DNA of 64,000 nt, taken from Chloroflexota bacterium. Its GTDB lineage: Bacteria > Chloroflexota > Anaerolineae > Anaerolineales > Villigracilaceae. Made by a program: the position numbers and the translations under genes. Under the pieces are notes generated by a model. That model searched no databases. It was not told the origin of the DNA and was given only the letters and a program-made list of their open reading frames with translations. The first letter of the stretch is position 1, and every line of letters begins with the position of its first letter. Below are positions 9,412 to 19,383 of this stretch, piece by piece. The DNA lies in the NCBI GenBank assembly GCA_016235445.1, contig JACRLB010000016.1:35770-99769 (forward strand). The letters run 5' to 3'.

Positions 9412-9953
9412 AATTTCATTCGACAAAAGCGCAATTTGTTCCCGTGTTCAGTATAGGGTTTCCAAACGCGGATGGCTTTGTCTGTGAACAGCACGCCGTT
9501 CAGGTGGTCAATTTCATGCTGGAAGATGCGCGCCATCCAGCCATCCACTTTGAGTTTGACGGGACTGCCGTGACGGTTGAGCGCCTTCACTTGAATCGCT
9601 TCGTGGCGTTCCACTTCGCCGATAAGCCCGGGGATGGAGAGACAGCCTTCCACGCCGATCACTTTTTCATCTGAAACCCTGGTGATCTCAGGGTTGATGA
9701 GCACATAGAGCTTCTTCGGTTTTGCAGGGGCATCCTCGTTTTCTTCCTCATCTTCGCCTTCCACATATTCAACCACTGCCAGTTGCATGGGAAGGTCGAT
9801 CTGCGGCGCGGCCAGCCCAACGCCGGGCGCTTCGCGCATCGTTTCGATCATATCGTCGATCAGGGTTTGTAAATCCCTGTCGAATGTTGTGACTGGTTTT
9901 GCCTTGCGCCGCAGAACGGGTTCGGGCAGGTGTACGATTTGTCGTAATGCCAT
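9342..9953 (-). CDS. def: Peptide deformylase, with repeat-derived C-terminal extension
   Basis: APGVGLAAPQI, EGCLSIPG, FQHEIDHLNGVLF. Confidence 0.93.
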   Translation of the reverse strand: MALRQIVHLPEPVLRRKAKPVTTFDRDLQTLIDDMIETMREAPGVGLAAPQIDLPMQLAVVEYVEGEDEEENEDAPAKPKKLYVLINPEITRVSDEKVIGVEGCLSIPGLIGEVERHEAIQVKALNRHGSPVKLKVDGWMARIFQHEIDHLNGVLFTDKAIRVWKPYTEHGNKLRFCRMKFLTPSRKGAKEKPLNLCDFVTLR

Positions 9954-10123
9954 GCTTGTTCTTTTCCTCTTTTATTTTTTTGTTCTCTACCGTACACGAA
10001 ACCCAAAGGTCTGCTTGCCCTTCGTAAATACCCGATTTTCCAAAAAGACCTTTAGGGTTTTTACGAGAGAGAGAGAGAGGGATGTACAGTAGCAAGTTTT
10101 TTTGTCTATTTCTCGTAAAAAGT

Positions 10124-11926
10124 TTAGAAATCCATATCGTCCATGGATTGGTTATCCACGAATTCATCTATTTGTTCTTCGATCTTATCATCAGAAAGCT
10201 GTCCGCCCATGCCGGCTTTGGCCAACTCATCCTCTTCCTCCACTTTGACGGGCGCATCAAACTCTTTCAGGTTCTGGTGATAGGCCGCCAGCCAGACCGC
10301 CATGCGTTCGCGTTCCACGTTGGCGGTATCCTCGCTTTTCTTGGCAAGGCGCACCATGCGGCGGCGGTTGATATCTGCCTGCACGCCGGCAGGGTCGAGC
10401 ACATCCTGGAACTCAAGTTTTGTGCCGCCCACCGAAATAAACACCGTGCCGAAGTTAAGCAAATACCCCACCAGTCCCTCGCGTTTGTATTCCGTGCTGA
10501 GGATGCTTTCGATCTGTGCCGAGCGCCGCTCTTCCTTGCCAAGCGGGGTTTTATCGAGGTCTATGATTTCATCGGCTGTTACTTCGAAGATGTCGTTCTT
10601 CCAGTCGATATATTCCCAGATCATCCAGCCAATGAAGGGAAGCATGATCAGCGGAAGAGTGACGAGAATGGTATCGGGACGGAAGCCGCCGCTTTCCAGG
10701 CTTTCAAAGACGGCCTCGTTGGGATTGTTGTACAAACTCCAGGTGCGGATAAGCGCCAGGAAATTCAGCCCCAAAAAGAACAGCAGGGGGTTTCGCATTT
10801 GCTGTAATAAAATGTACCAGTGCTTGTGGTAAATGACCGTGCCGCCGTCCTCCACGCGCAGTTTGAACAGGTTGGAAAGCACAATACGGATCAATCCCTT
10901 TTTTTGCACTTCCTTATCTTCTGCCGCAGCAATCGGAGGCAATGGATCCTCCTGCTTTTTTATCACCGTCAGCCCCAGTTTGGCGCGGATGGCATTCTTC
11001 ATCGCATCCTTTTGCGCCTGCGTGCCTCTCGATTTCGTACGCTCCCAATGCTCGCGGATCATATCCGCGGCCTGGTTGGGGTGGTCCACATAATCGAATT
11101 TGATATTGCCAACGAAGGTACGCACGGCCACGTTTCCATAATCCAGCGCGCGGCCGATCATATCCGTTTCCACATTGACCGAGAGAATCGTGGCGAGTGG
11201 CACTTCCTGCCTGCTGTCGTAGATGCCGATGACGCGTTCCACCCAGACCACGCGCTGGTTGGTGACGATATAATAATCGTTGCTCCAATCAATCACCAGC
11301 CAGAGCGTCCATAAAAGGATGCCGACCAGCAGGATGAAACCGACAGCCACAGGCGTGGTTGCAGAGGATAAGGCCGCCCATGCAAACAGCGCAATGGGCA
11401 ATGCCAGCGAAAAGAAGGGGGCGATCAAAACCTGATACAGACGAATCTTATGACGGCGCGCAATGAAGAAGATGACCTCGTTGGGGCCCAGCCATTTGAA
11501 CATGGTGGCGCGCGCCAGCTTGCGGCTTTTGATGGAGACCTGAAAATTCGGTTTTAGTTTTTCGTATTTTGTGAGCAGGTTTTCAAACCCCTCGCGGGAA
11601 AGAAAAAGCACAGTGGTATCTTCAACCGCTTTGATGGTCGCCGAACGGTTGCGGTTTTCGAACAAAGCCTCTTCGCCGAAATAATCCCCTGGGTTGAGCC
11701 ATGCCAGAAAATCCTCGCCACGGTCACGCGGACGAACCACCTTTACCTTGCCCTTGAAGATCAGATAGAACCCATCGGGTTTTGCGCCGCGTTCAAAGAT
11801 TACAGAGTCTGTTGGGTACACGCGCTCTTCCAGCTTCGTTGAAATACCCGTCAGGTCATCATCTTTCAAGCCGTTGAAGAGATGAATTCTGTTCAAAAAT
11901 CCGTTGCGCTCTTTAATCTCGATCAC
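10124..11926 (-). CDS. Cyclic-nucleotide-binding domain + PH-domain membrane protein
   Basis: LFNGLKDDDLTGISTKLEERVYPTDSVIFERGAKPDGFYLIFKGKVKVV...GDYFGEEALFENRNRSATIKA cNMP fold; later TM helices and YYIVTNQRVVWVERVIGIYDSRQEVPLATI (bPH2-like). Confidence 0.82.
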   Translation of the reverse strand: MIEIKERNGFLNRIHLFNGLKDDDLTGISTKLEERVYPTDSVIFERGAKPDGFYLIFKGKVKVVRPRDRGEDFLAWLNPGDYFGEEALFENRNRSATIKAVEDTTVLFLSREGFENLLTKYEKLKPNFQVSIKSRKLARATMFKWLGPNEVIFFIARRHKIRLYQVLIAPFFSLALPIALFAWAALSSATTPVAVGFILLVGILLWTLWLVIDWSNDYYIVTNQRVVWVERVIGIYDSRQEVPLATILSVNVETDMIGRALDYGNVAVRTFVGNIKFDYVDHPNQAADMIREHWERTKSRGTQAQKDAMKNAIRAKLGLTVIKKQEDPLPPIAAAEDKEVQKKGLIRIVLSNLFKLRVEDGGTVIYHKHWYILLQQMRNPLLFFLGLNFLALIRTWSLYNNPNEAVFESLESGGFRPDTILVTLPLIMLPFIGWMIWEYIDWKNDIFEVTADEIIDLDKTPLGKEERRSAQIESILSTEYKREGLVGYLLNFGTVFISVGGTKLEFQDVLDPAGVQADINRRRMVRLAKKSEDTANVERERMAVWLAAYHQNLKEFDAPVKVEEEDELAKAGMGGQLSDDKIEEQIDEFVDNQSMDDMDF

Positions 11927-12012
11927 GGTTTCATTCTATCAAATTTTATGAAATGTTACGCACCGTCCCGCAGGTTGCCTTCAATTTGAAAAGAAACCTG
12001 CGGGACGTTTTT

Positions 12013-12567
12013 CTAAATTTCGCGCACAATCGCACAGCCATAGGCGGGAGATTCTGTCAGCTTGGGCAAATGCCCTTCGATCAGCGACTCAACTGCCAGG
12101 TCCAGAAAGAAGCGGGTGGGGATTCGATTGCGAAAGGTGACATCATCCACCGGGCCGCGATAGCGCAGGATACCGTCCCGATCCATCACAAAAACATGCG
12201 GAGTGGTCTGCGCTTCGAATAAATCTGCGACGAGGCAATTCGCATCATGCAGGACCGTGGGCAGGCGGCGTGCTTCGGCGGCATTTTTCAACGCCTCGGC
12301 ATTTTCGTTGCGGTTCGAGGCAATCGTGAGCATGGACACATCCTCTTGCCACTGCGCGAACATGGACAGGATAGCCTTGTCGGTTCTCTCCGAGTGCGGG
12401 CATTCGCAAGACCAAAAATTGACGATGACGATTTTGCCGCGATATTGACTCAGGCGGTGAAGATTGCCGCGCAGATCGGGCAATTCAAAATCGGGGGCGG
12501 GGTGGTTGAGTTCCAGGGGCATTGGGGGATAGAGATTGGAGATTGGAGATTGGGTTTGATCCTTCAA
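12013..12567 (-). CDS. Redoxin / TlpA-like thioredoxin-fold protein
   Basis: APDFELPDLRGNLHRLSQYRGKIVIVNFWSCECPHSERT. Confidence 0.85.
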   Translation of the reverse strand: MKDQTQSPISNLYPPMPLELNHPAPDFELPDLRGNLHRLSQYRGKIVIVNFWSCECPHSERTDKAILSMFAQWQEDVSMLTIASNRNENAEALKNAAEARRLPTVLHDANCLVADLFEAQTTPHVFVMDRDGILRYRGPVDDVTFRNRIPTRFFLDLAVESLIEGHLPKLTESPAYGCAIVREI

Positions 12568-12570
12568 CTT

Positions 12571-13455
12571 TTAAATGATCTCCACGCCCGCCAATTTTTC
12601 GATGATTCCCACCACAGCGGAATTGTCCAATTCGCCCATGCCTTGCTCGATCATCATCTGATAGAACCTGGTGTTTTCTTCGGTGGATGAAATCGGAACG
12701 CCGTATTCCTTCGCGGTGTCCAAAACGATGTTCATGTCTTTCAACTGCATGTAGGATTTGAAGCCAGGGTTGCGATTGCCTTCGAACAGGCGCGGGGGTT
12801 TGATGTCCAATGCCCAGCATTGCGCGGCGCCCGCTTTGATGGCCTCCACAACTTTGCGGGGGTCTACGCCTGCCTTTTTCGAGAAGACGAGCAGTTCGCC
12901 CATCGCCACCATTTGCGCGGCGACCATGATTTGATTCGCGGCTTTGGCTACTTGTCCCGCGCCCGCCTCGCCGACGTGGGTGATGGTCTTGCCCATGGAC
13001 TGAAAGACGGGCATCGCTTTTTCGAGAGCTTCGGCATCGCCACCGACCATGATGGTGAGCGTGGCGTTCCTCGCGCCAATGTCGCCGCCTGAGACGGGGG
13101 CATCGAGAGAGAACACGCCTTTTTCTTTTAACTTGTCCGCGATCATGCGCGCCGAGGCGGGCTTGATGGTGGAGTTATCCACCAGGATGAGTCCTGCCTT
13201 TGCGCCCGCAAGGATTCCATTTTCGCCGAGGGCCACTTTTTCCACGTCTGGCGAGTCGGGCAGGTTGGTGAAGACAATATCCACCTGCTCGGCAACTTCC
13301 TTTGGCGAGTTCGCGGCGGTTGCGCCTTCGGCAGTCAGTTCGTCCACTGCGGCGCGGGAGCGGTTGTGAACGACGAGTGGAAAGCCCGCCTTGAGAATAT
13401 TCCGCGCGATGGACTTGCCCATTAATCCCAGACCGATGTATCCAACTCTTAACAT
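12571..13455 (-). CDS. NAD(P)-dependent oxidoreductase, 3-hydroxyisobutyrate dehydrogenase / tartronate semialdehyde reductase family
   Basis: MLRVGYIGLGLMGKSIARNILKAGFPLVVHNRS; DAPVSGGDIGARNATLTIMVGG. Confidence 0.92.
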   Translation of the reverse strand: MLRVGYIGLGLMGKSIARNILKAGFPLVVHNRSRAAVDELTAEGATAANSPKEVAEQVDIVFTNLPDSPDVEKVALGENGILAGAKAGLILVDNSTIKPASARMIADKLKEKGVFSLDAPVSGGDIGARNATLTIMVGGDAEALEKAMPVFQSMGKTITHVGEAGAGQVAKAANQIMVAAQMVAMGELLVFSKKAGVDPRKVVEAIKAGAAQCWALDIKPPRLFEGNRNPGFKSYMQLKDMNIVLDTAKEYGVPISSTEENTRFYQMMIEQGMGELDNSAVVGIIEKLAGVEII

Positions 13456-13528
13456 GAAGAGACTCCTTGATTGAGAATGATGCGGGGATTATAAGCCCCC
13501 TCGACCCCCTCCGCCCTAAAGGGCACCT

Positions 13529-13568
13529 CCCCCAAATACGAAGGTATTCTGTCGTATTTGGGGGAGGG
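13529..13568. repeat. cccccaaatacga...tcgtatttggggg inverted repeat
   Basis: Direct reading, about 13-bp arms. Confidence 0.65.
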
Positions 13569-13632
13569 TAGGGTGGGGGCCAAAAAGCCTGCCCCTCGAA
13601 GGAGGAGCAGGCTTCGGTTAAGAGAGAAGCGG

Positions 13633-14355
13633 TTATTTAATCGTGTAGGTCACATTCACCGTTACAGAAATCGCAAGCTGGCCAGGTTGGATCGGAACCG
13701 CCGCGGCTTCCACTGTCACGCCGCCACCGCCGCCTTTGCCTTCAAAGAAGGCTGTGGGACTGCTTTCGTAGAAGTTGATGGTTTGAATTTCCGCGAGAGA
13801 TAGGCCGGCGGCATCGGCCAATTCCTGGGCCTGTGCCTTTGCATCTTCCACAGCCTTGGCGCGGGCTTCTTTTGTGGCGGCGGTTTTATCGGCCACATCG
13901 AACTGGATGCTGTAGATGCTGTTCGCGCCCGCGCTGATGGCAGAGTCGAGCAGGTCGCCGAGGCTGTCGAGATCGCGCACCGTGATATTGACGGTGTTGT
14001 CCACCACATAGTTTGTGCCCGTAGCCTGCCCCAACTCGTCATAGGTCGGGTTCGACCAGATGCTGAAGTTGGTGGTGTGGATATCCTTCGCGTCCACGCC
14101 CGCCGCTTTGATGGCCTCGATCAACGCATTGGACTTATCCTTGTTCGTCGCCACTGATTCAGAAGCGCTCGCGCTTTGGGTGTTCACGCCGATGTTGATG
14201 TAGGCAATATCGGGGGTCAGGTAAACCTGCCCCACACCGTTCACGTTCAGCGTGCGCAGGTTCTCCGGCGCGGCCTGGTTGATGGTGGTCGGCCCGCAGG
14301 CGCTCAATACGAGAGCCAGAGCCAAAATGGAAAAAGCAAAAAATTTAGTACGCAT
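13633..14355 (-). CDS. SIMPL-domain (DUF541) lipoprotein
   Basis: MRTKFFAFSILALALVLSACG lipobox; NVNGVGQVYLTPDIAYINIGV...ALIEAIKAAGVDAKDIHTTNFSI. Confidence 0.87.
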   Translation of the reverse strand: MRTKFFAFSILALALVLSACGPTTINQAAPENLRTLNVNGVGQVYLTPDIAYINIGVNTQSASASESVATNKDKSNALIEAIKAAGVDAKDIHTTNFSIWSNPTYDELGQATGTNYVVDNTVNITVRDLDSLGDLLDSAISAGANSIYSIQFDVADKTAATKEARAKAVEDAKAQAQELADAAGLSLAEIQTINFYESSPTAFFEGKGGGGGVTVEAAAVPIQPGQLAISVTVNVTYTIK

Positions 14356-14471
14356 GGTGTTCTCCTTTAATTTTTGTAATTCACAAAGTAGACGCGCCCT
14401 TCCCAAAAAAGTTCCCTTGAATTTTAGACCATTTGCGGCTACAATTTTGCACAAATGTTCTAAGGAAACCA

Positions 14472-15662
14472 ATGCCGATCAACTATCAGGAAATCTACAC
14501 TCGAATAAAAGAAATTGGCCAGGGCGCAAAAGAAAGACGAAAGAAGAAAGAAGATGCGCAAGCCGAGGCGCGCCGCTTGTTGGCTGAACACGGGTCTGAT
14601 TTGGATTTCCTGCGCTCTAAAGTGGATGCCGCCAAAGCAGTTGACACGAACATCCGCTGCGCGCTTCCGCTCCCTTCGGGTGAAAATCTCGCCTCTTCCC
14701 ACCCGACGCCTGATTCAGTTATCCAAGCCACACTCATCGCCGCGGACGGTTCGCAGATCAACCCCGACAGACACGCCGCAATCCAATATTCCGTGGTCAA
14801 CGTGGGGGCGATCACGATGAAATTGAACTCAGGCGAAGCGCCAGAGATTTTCACAGATACCGAACTGCTCTACGGCGATGACCTTTTGCCAAACGGCTAC
14901 CCGCTTTCAGACGGCATGGTCGCGCTCAAAAGAGACGTGGCCGAACGCACCAAGTTGGATGAATTATCCAAAGGCATCAAGGGTGCGGTTGTTACATTTA
15001 CTGATGGGCCAATCGAATTGTGGGGCGCAAAAGGCGAAGATACCCAATCGTATTTGGATTACGTTGAAAAATATAAGACTGTGCTCTCCCGCCTGCAATC
15101 GCGGGATGTGATCACCGCAGGTTACGTGGACAAACCCTCCGCAGACTTGGTCATTCGTTTGCTTGAGATCATTTCTGCCGACAATGAACAACTGCAAAAG
15201 TTGCGTGAGTTCCATCCCTTGCGCGGCGTGAGTGACCGCTGGCTCTTCGGCGAAGCGAAAAATCCGCTGTTGCCCCCAGGTCATCGCTCGGCAATTTTCA
15301 AGATTCAATCCAGTTCGGAAAAAAGTTACAAAGGCGTGCTGGAATTACACTTCTTCTATCTGAACGTCGGCACCGAGGGACATCCCTGGCCTGTGAGAGT
15401 GGAAGTCCCCAGGTGGGTGGTGGATGATGAAGCGAAGTTGAATTTACTTCACGCGGTTCTGGTGGAGCAATGCCGCATGATGGGCAGCCGACCGTATCCA
15501 TATCTATTGCACCGCGCGCACGAGACTGCTGTTGTGAAAAATGAAGAGAAACAGCAGATCGAGCAATTGTTGTCCATGGAGTTGCGGAAGAATAATGAAG
15601 AGCTGGATGAAGGCTCGAATAAACAATCCGCAAAAGATTTGAAGGGAAGAACACGTAGATAA
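14472..15662 (+). CDS. nurA: NurA-domain nuclease (start chosen at MPINYQEIYTRIKEIG)
   Basis: IAADGSQINPDRHAAIQYSVVNVGAI motif; adjacent to HerA. Confidence 0.82.
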   Translation: MPINYQEIYTRIKEIGQGAKERRKKKEDAQAEARRLLAEHGSDLDFLRSKVDAAKAVDTNIRCALPLPSGENLASSHPTPDSVIQATLIAADGSQINPDRHAAIQYSVVNVGAITMKLNSGEAPEIFTDTELLYGDDLLPNGYPLSDGMVALKRDVAERTKLDELSKGIKGAVVTFTDGPIELWGAKGEDTQSYLDYVEKYKTVLSRLQSRDVITAGYVDKPSADLVIRLLEIISADNEQLQKLREFHPLRGVSDRWLFGEAKNPLLPPGHRSAIFKIQSSSEKSYKGVLELHFFYLNVGTEGHPWPVRVEVPRWVVDDEAKLNLLHAVLVEQCRMMGSRPYPYLLHRAHETAVVKNEEKQQIEQLLSMELRKNNEELDEGSNKQSAKDLKGRTRR

Positions 15663-15664
15663 TT

Positions 15665-15761
15665 CGTCATTGCGAGGAGGGCGCTCTTCCCGACGAAGCA
15701 ATCCCCAACACAGTGAGGGAGATTGCTTCGGGCGAAGAACAAGAACGCTCTCGCAATGACG
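15665..15761. repeat. Palindromic element cgtcattgcgag...gaagcaatc...gattgcttcg...ctcgcaatgacg
   Basis: Perfect 12-bp outer arms plus inner complementary arms. Confidence 0.8.
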
Positions 15762-15772
15762 GGAGGAGACTT

Positions 15773-16366
15773 ATGACACAACAAATCGAAATCGGACGTT
15801 TACTGCGGGCTGGGACAACGGGCTTTATTGCGGGCTGTCGCGTGTCGCAATTGACCGTGCCTGCCTTTGGCGCTTTGGTGCGCGCGCCGTTGGGCGAGGG
15901 CTATCAAGTCTACGGACTTATCCACGATATTCACATTGACGATGACGGGCTGGTGCGTCAACTGGTGACAGCGGATAACGTCAGCGAGGAAGTGATGAAG
16001 GACAACCGCGAGCGGCGCATCGTGCCCGTGGAGATGTCTGTGCTGGCGGTGGGATATGAACAGGATGGCAAGGTGCATCACCTCCTGCCGCCGCGTCCGC
16101 CATTGAGTTTGGATGTGATTTATTTGTGTGATGACACGGATTTGGTCAGGTTCACGTCTGCGGGACGATTTGGGTATTTCAGGCATATTCTCCATGCGCA
16201 GGAAATTCCCATTGGCGAGGTGCTTGCGGCGCATATGTTGCAGGCGTCCAAGGCGCACAAAGATTCTGCGTGGCGCGAGAATGCCATTCAGGAGTTGATT
16301 ACTTTGCTGCGCGATGATTATCCGACGTTGATGAGTGCGTTGGGTGCGCTGGCGGATATTTCGTAG
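15773..16366 (+). CDS. HAS-barrel-like HerA-associated protein
   Basis: Lies between nurA and herA; IEIGRLLRAGTTGFIAGCRVSQLTVPAFGALVRAPLGEGYQVYGLIHDIHID. Confidence 0.5.
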   Translation: MTQQIEIGRLLRAGTTGFIAGCRVSQLTVPAFGALVRAPLGEGYQVYGLIHDIHIDDDGLVRQLVTADNVSEEVMKDNRERRIVPVEMSVLAVGYEQDGKVHHLLPPRPPLSLDVIYLCDDTDLVRFTSAGRFGYFRHILHAQEIPIGEVLAAHMLQASKAHKDSAWRENAIQELITLLRDDYPTLMSALGALADIS

Positions 16367-16370
16367 CAAC

Positions 16371-16522
16371 AATCCCGAAGGGATGCAATGATTCTAGATT
16401 TGGAAAGAAAAAGAATCATAATCCCGAAGGGATGACATGGTTTGGTAAATTTCATGACACCCCTTCGGGGTTGGGACGAACAATGATTTATTTTCTATAA
16501 TCAGTTCACCCCTTCGGGGTTT
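16371..16522. repeat. Cluster of atcccgaagggatg / ccccttcgggg repeats
   Basis: Four copies in ~150 bp in both orientations; related copies near 6780-6850. Confidence 0.75.
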
Positions 16523-16607
16523 TAATAGTCGAGTCTGAACGCTTTCCGTCTGACTTCGGCGTAAGTCGAACGACAGGAGTCGTTCGACTCCAATTTTGGA
16601 GGATGTT

Positions 16608-18329
16608 ATGGCTGAAAATAAAGATCAAATTGGTTATATCGTTGGCGGTGGATTAAAGGAATCATTTCAGGCGCGACTCACCGTCTCTGCACAAGAAGTA
16701 CAGGAAGGCGCGTTTGTTGTCATTGAAAATTCCAACTGGCGGTATTACGGGCTTGTGACTGACATTCAACTTGGCGCGACAGATCCGCGTTTTGCGGATG
16801 AACAGATGGAAAAACGTTTTCCGCCAGAATTGGCACAAGCATTGCATGGAAGGACTTTATATACCAACCTCGAAATCCTACCCGCCTTGATGCAGGATAT
16901 TGGACCTGACCTTGCCTCACCCAAGTATGTGGAATGGCGAAGCGAAAACCCCGAAGACCCAAAGCCGATTCCTGTAAAGACTGTTCCGCCTCACCATTCG
17001 CCAGTAGAAATGGCGAAGCCCGAACATATCGCAGGAATATATGGTGACCCAGAAAAGACAGGTAACTTTATCATCGGCTACACCCGCGAGCAGGGACATC
17101 CTGTATGTATTGACATGGAAAAGTTCGTGCAGCGGTCGTCGGGGGTGTTTGGGGCGACGGGCACGGGCAAGTCGTTTTTGACGCGGTTGGTGCTGGCGGG
17201 GTTGATGCACTACAACAAGGCGTCGGTGTTGGTGCTGGACATGCACAACGAGTACGGGTTTGACGATGTGGCGTCAGACACGAAAAAAGCCGTGACGGGA
17301 CTCAAGACCAAGTTCAAGTCGAAGATACGAATCGTCGGCTTGGGAGCAGGAGCAACCATCAGAGGGCAAGTCCCCGACTTTAATTTGGAAATCTCAACAG
17401 GCGACATATCCACAAGTGATATTGAAACGTTGAGCCGTGAATTGAATCTGAAAGAGACCACGCCCACCACGTTGAATGCGTTGTATGGGTCGTTCAGGGA
17501 TAAATGGTTTGCAGAGTTTCGCGGGATGAATCGGAATCAGGTGACGATTGAGGATGAAAGAGGAAAGAAGAAAGAAGTGCCTGCTGAGGGGAGTGTGGCG
17601 GCGTGGGCGGACAGCAACGGCGTGAACGTGATGGCGGCGGAGGCTCTGCACGATAAACTGCGGCGCTTGTTCGGCAAGCCGTATATCGTCGAGAAGCCCG
17701 CCGCGGACAGCGTGAAGAATATCATCGACGCGCTGGAGAATGGTCAGCATGTGGTGCTGTCGTATGGCGAACATGAAAGCGACCTGGATTATCTGCTCGT
17801 GTCGAATTTGCTGACGCGCAAGATCCGCGCGGCGTGGGAGAAGAAGACCAACGAATTCAGGACGCACGGTACTTCGACAGGCTCAGTATTCGAGCCGCGT
17901 CCGCTGGTGATCGTGGTGGAGGAGGCGCATAAACTGCTCAACCGTGAGATGGCGGCGCAGACCACCTTCGCGACCATCGCGCGCGAATTGCGCAAATATT
18001 ACGTGACCCTGCTGATCGTGGACCAGCGCCCGTCGCAGATATATGATGAGGTGATGAGTCAGTTGGGGACGCGCATCAGCGGCTGGCTCGGCGATGACCT
18101 GGATATTCAAGCCGTGCTTTCGGGTCTTTCGGGACGGGACGCTCTGCGCGGTATGCTGGCGCGACTGCAACCGAAAGAGGAAGTTCTATTATTAGGATGG
18201 GGAGTTCCGATGCCGCTGCCTGTCAAGTCTCGCAGGTATGATGATGCGTTTTGGAAGGAGTTGTTGGGAGATAGTCGAAAGAGAAGTGATAAAGAGATTA
18301 ATAAGGAGATGGGCTTTTATTCAGGTTAA
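16608..18329 (+). CDS. herA: HerA-family DNA translocase ATPase (DUF87)
   Basis: GVFGATGTGKSFLTRLVLAGLMHY Walker A, RPLVIVVEEAHKLL Walker B, IVDQRPSQI. Confidence 0.85.
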   Translation: MAENKDQIGYIVGGGLKESFQARLTVSAQEVQEGAFVVIENSNWRYYGLVTDIQLGATDPRFADEQMEKRFPPELAQALHGRTLYTNLEILPALMQDIGPDLASPKYVEWRSENPEDPKPIPVKTVPPHHSPVEMAKPEHIAGIYGDPEKTGNFIIGYTREQGHPVCIDMEKFVQRSSGVFGATGTGKSFLTRLVLAGLMHYNKASVLVLDMHNEYGFDDVASDTKKAVTGLKTKFKSKIRIVGLGAGATIRGQVPDFNLEISTGDISTSDIETLSRELNLKETTPTTLNALYGSFRDKWFAEFRGMNRNQVTIEDERGKKKEVPAEGSVAAWADSNGVNVMAAEALHDKLRRLFGKPYIVEKPAADSVKNIIDALENGQHVVLSYGEHESDLDYLLVSNLLTRKIRAAWEKKTNEFRTHGTSTGSVFEPRPLVIVVEEAHKLLNREMAAQTTFATIARELRKYYVTLLIVDQRPSQIYDEVMSQLGTRISGWLGDDLDIQAVLSGLSGRDALRGMLARLQPKEEVLLLGWGVPMPLPVKSRRYDDAFWKELLGDSRKRSDKEINKEMGFYSG

Positions 18330-18808
18330 CCTAAGTTGCCTAACAGAAAGTTTTGCATTGTGAAAGAATCCGAGCAGTAAATCTGGTCTATGGCGTAAGC
18401 GAGCAAAGCCACGATCCAGCATGAAGCGAATTTCTTCTTTGCATTCAGGACGAGCATTTTGAGATGTTGCTTGACATTACCATGGCAATATTCTTCCGGG
18501 TTAAGTTGAGGAGCATACGGAGGTAATTCTTCAACAAAGATTTCAGGCTGGTTTCGCAAATATGCTTTTGTCTTTTTGCTGGTATGAATGCTGGCTCGAT
18601 CCCAAATCAAAATGAACTTGCCTGGAATGTGTCGTTGAACATGTTTTAATGCTGTAATCAGTGTTTCGCTATTGACCGAACCTTCAAAATGTTTTTTGTA
18701 GATTTTGCCTGACAGGGTCAACGCTACCGCAGTGGAGACTGCGCGACGCTCCTTCGTAACTCTACGGAAGATCGGGCGTTTTCCCCGACGAGCCCAAGTC
18801 GTTGCCAA
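18326..18808 (-). CDS. IS630-type transposase, C-terminal DDE half
   Basis: FILIWDRASIHTSKKTKAYL...LPPYAPQLNPEEYCHGNVKQHLK; upstream in the same frame FWDEFGFSFQEHLATTWARRG. Confidence 0.85.
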   Translation of the reverse strand: MATTWARRGKRPIFRRVTKERRAVSTAVALTLSGKIYKKHFEGSVNSETLITALKHVQRHIPGKFILIWDRASIHTSKKTKAYLRNQPEIFVEELPPYAPQLNPEEYCHGNVKQHLKMLVLNAKKKFASCWIVALLAYAIDQIYCSDSFTMQNFLLGNLG

Positions 18809-18833
18809 GTGTTCTTGAAAGGAAAAGCCAAAT

Positions 18834-19349
18834 TCATCCCAAAATACGATTGTTGCGCCGAGCCGCCAAGACTTTTTTTATCCTTGGCCAATCTCGCTGC
18901 AACCATGCCGTAACCAGCGCTGTATCTTGCTCAATTGCCTGCGGTAGAGGCTTTTGCGGGCTGAAACCCAATTTCCGCAACAAGCGATTGACATATTTGG
19001 GATGATAAGTAATTTTAAACTTCTGCTGAATCAACTGCTGCACGCGTCCCAACGTCCAACGATCTGTTGGAAATCCATTCGCCAATGCACCGCGATCCAA
19101 CATGTACTTCAGCTTTTGCTTTTGCGATGGGTCCAGTTTGGATTGAGTACCCGCCGCTTTTCTTTTTCGGAGACCTCGCATGCCTTTCGCTTCTATTACC
19201 TTGGCCCAATTGCTGACTGTTGCTCGGCTAACACCCAATTGCCGCGCAATTTCCGCCTGGCTTAATTTGCCTGCTTTCAAAAGGCGCCCACCTTCCAGTC
19301 GCCTTTCTTCCATTTGTTCACGGGTTAAATACGATGGCTTCCATGTCAT
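18834..19349 (-). CDS. IS630-type transposase, N-terminal HTH half
   Basis: LSQAEIARQLGVSRATVSNWAKVIEAKG...WTLGRVQQLIQQKFKITYHPKYVNRLLRKLGFSPQKP. Confidence 0.85.
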   Translation of the reverse strand: MTWKPSYLTREQMEERRLEGGRLLKAGKLSQAEIARQLGVSRATVSNWAKVIEAKGMRGLRKRKAAGTQSKLDPSQKQKLKYMLDRGALANGFPTDRWTLGRVQQLIQQKFKITYHPKYVNRLLRKLGFSPQKPLPQAIEQDTALVTAWLQRDWPRIKKVLAARRNNRILG

Positions 19350-19383
19350 ACTGCCAATTGTAAATCAATCTCAGAGAAAAGCG

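Larger units (their letters stand above)
18326..19349 (-). mobile_element. IS630-type insertion sequence; ends not resolved
   Basis: Two ORFs matching N- and C-terminal halves of one IS630-like transposase. Confidence 0.8.

Noticed and set aside
10082-10807. 241-aa plus-strand ORF opposite the cNMP/PH-domain gene
   Set aside because: Antisense shadow of a well-supported CDS; no domain pattern.
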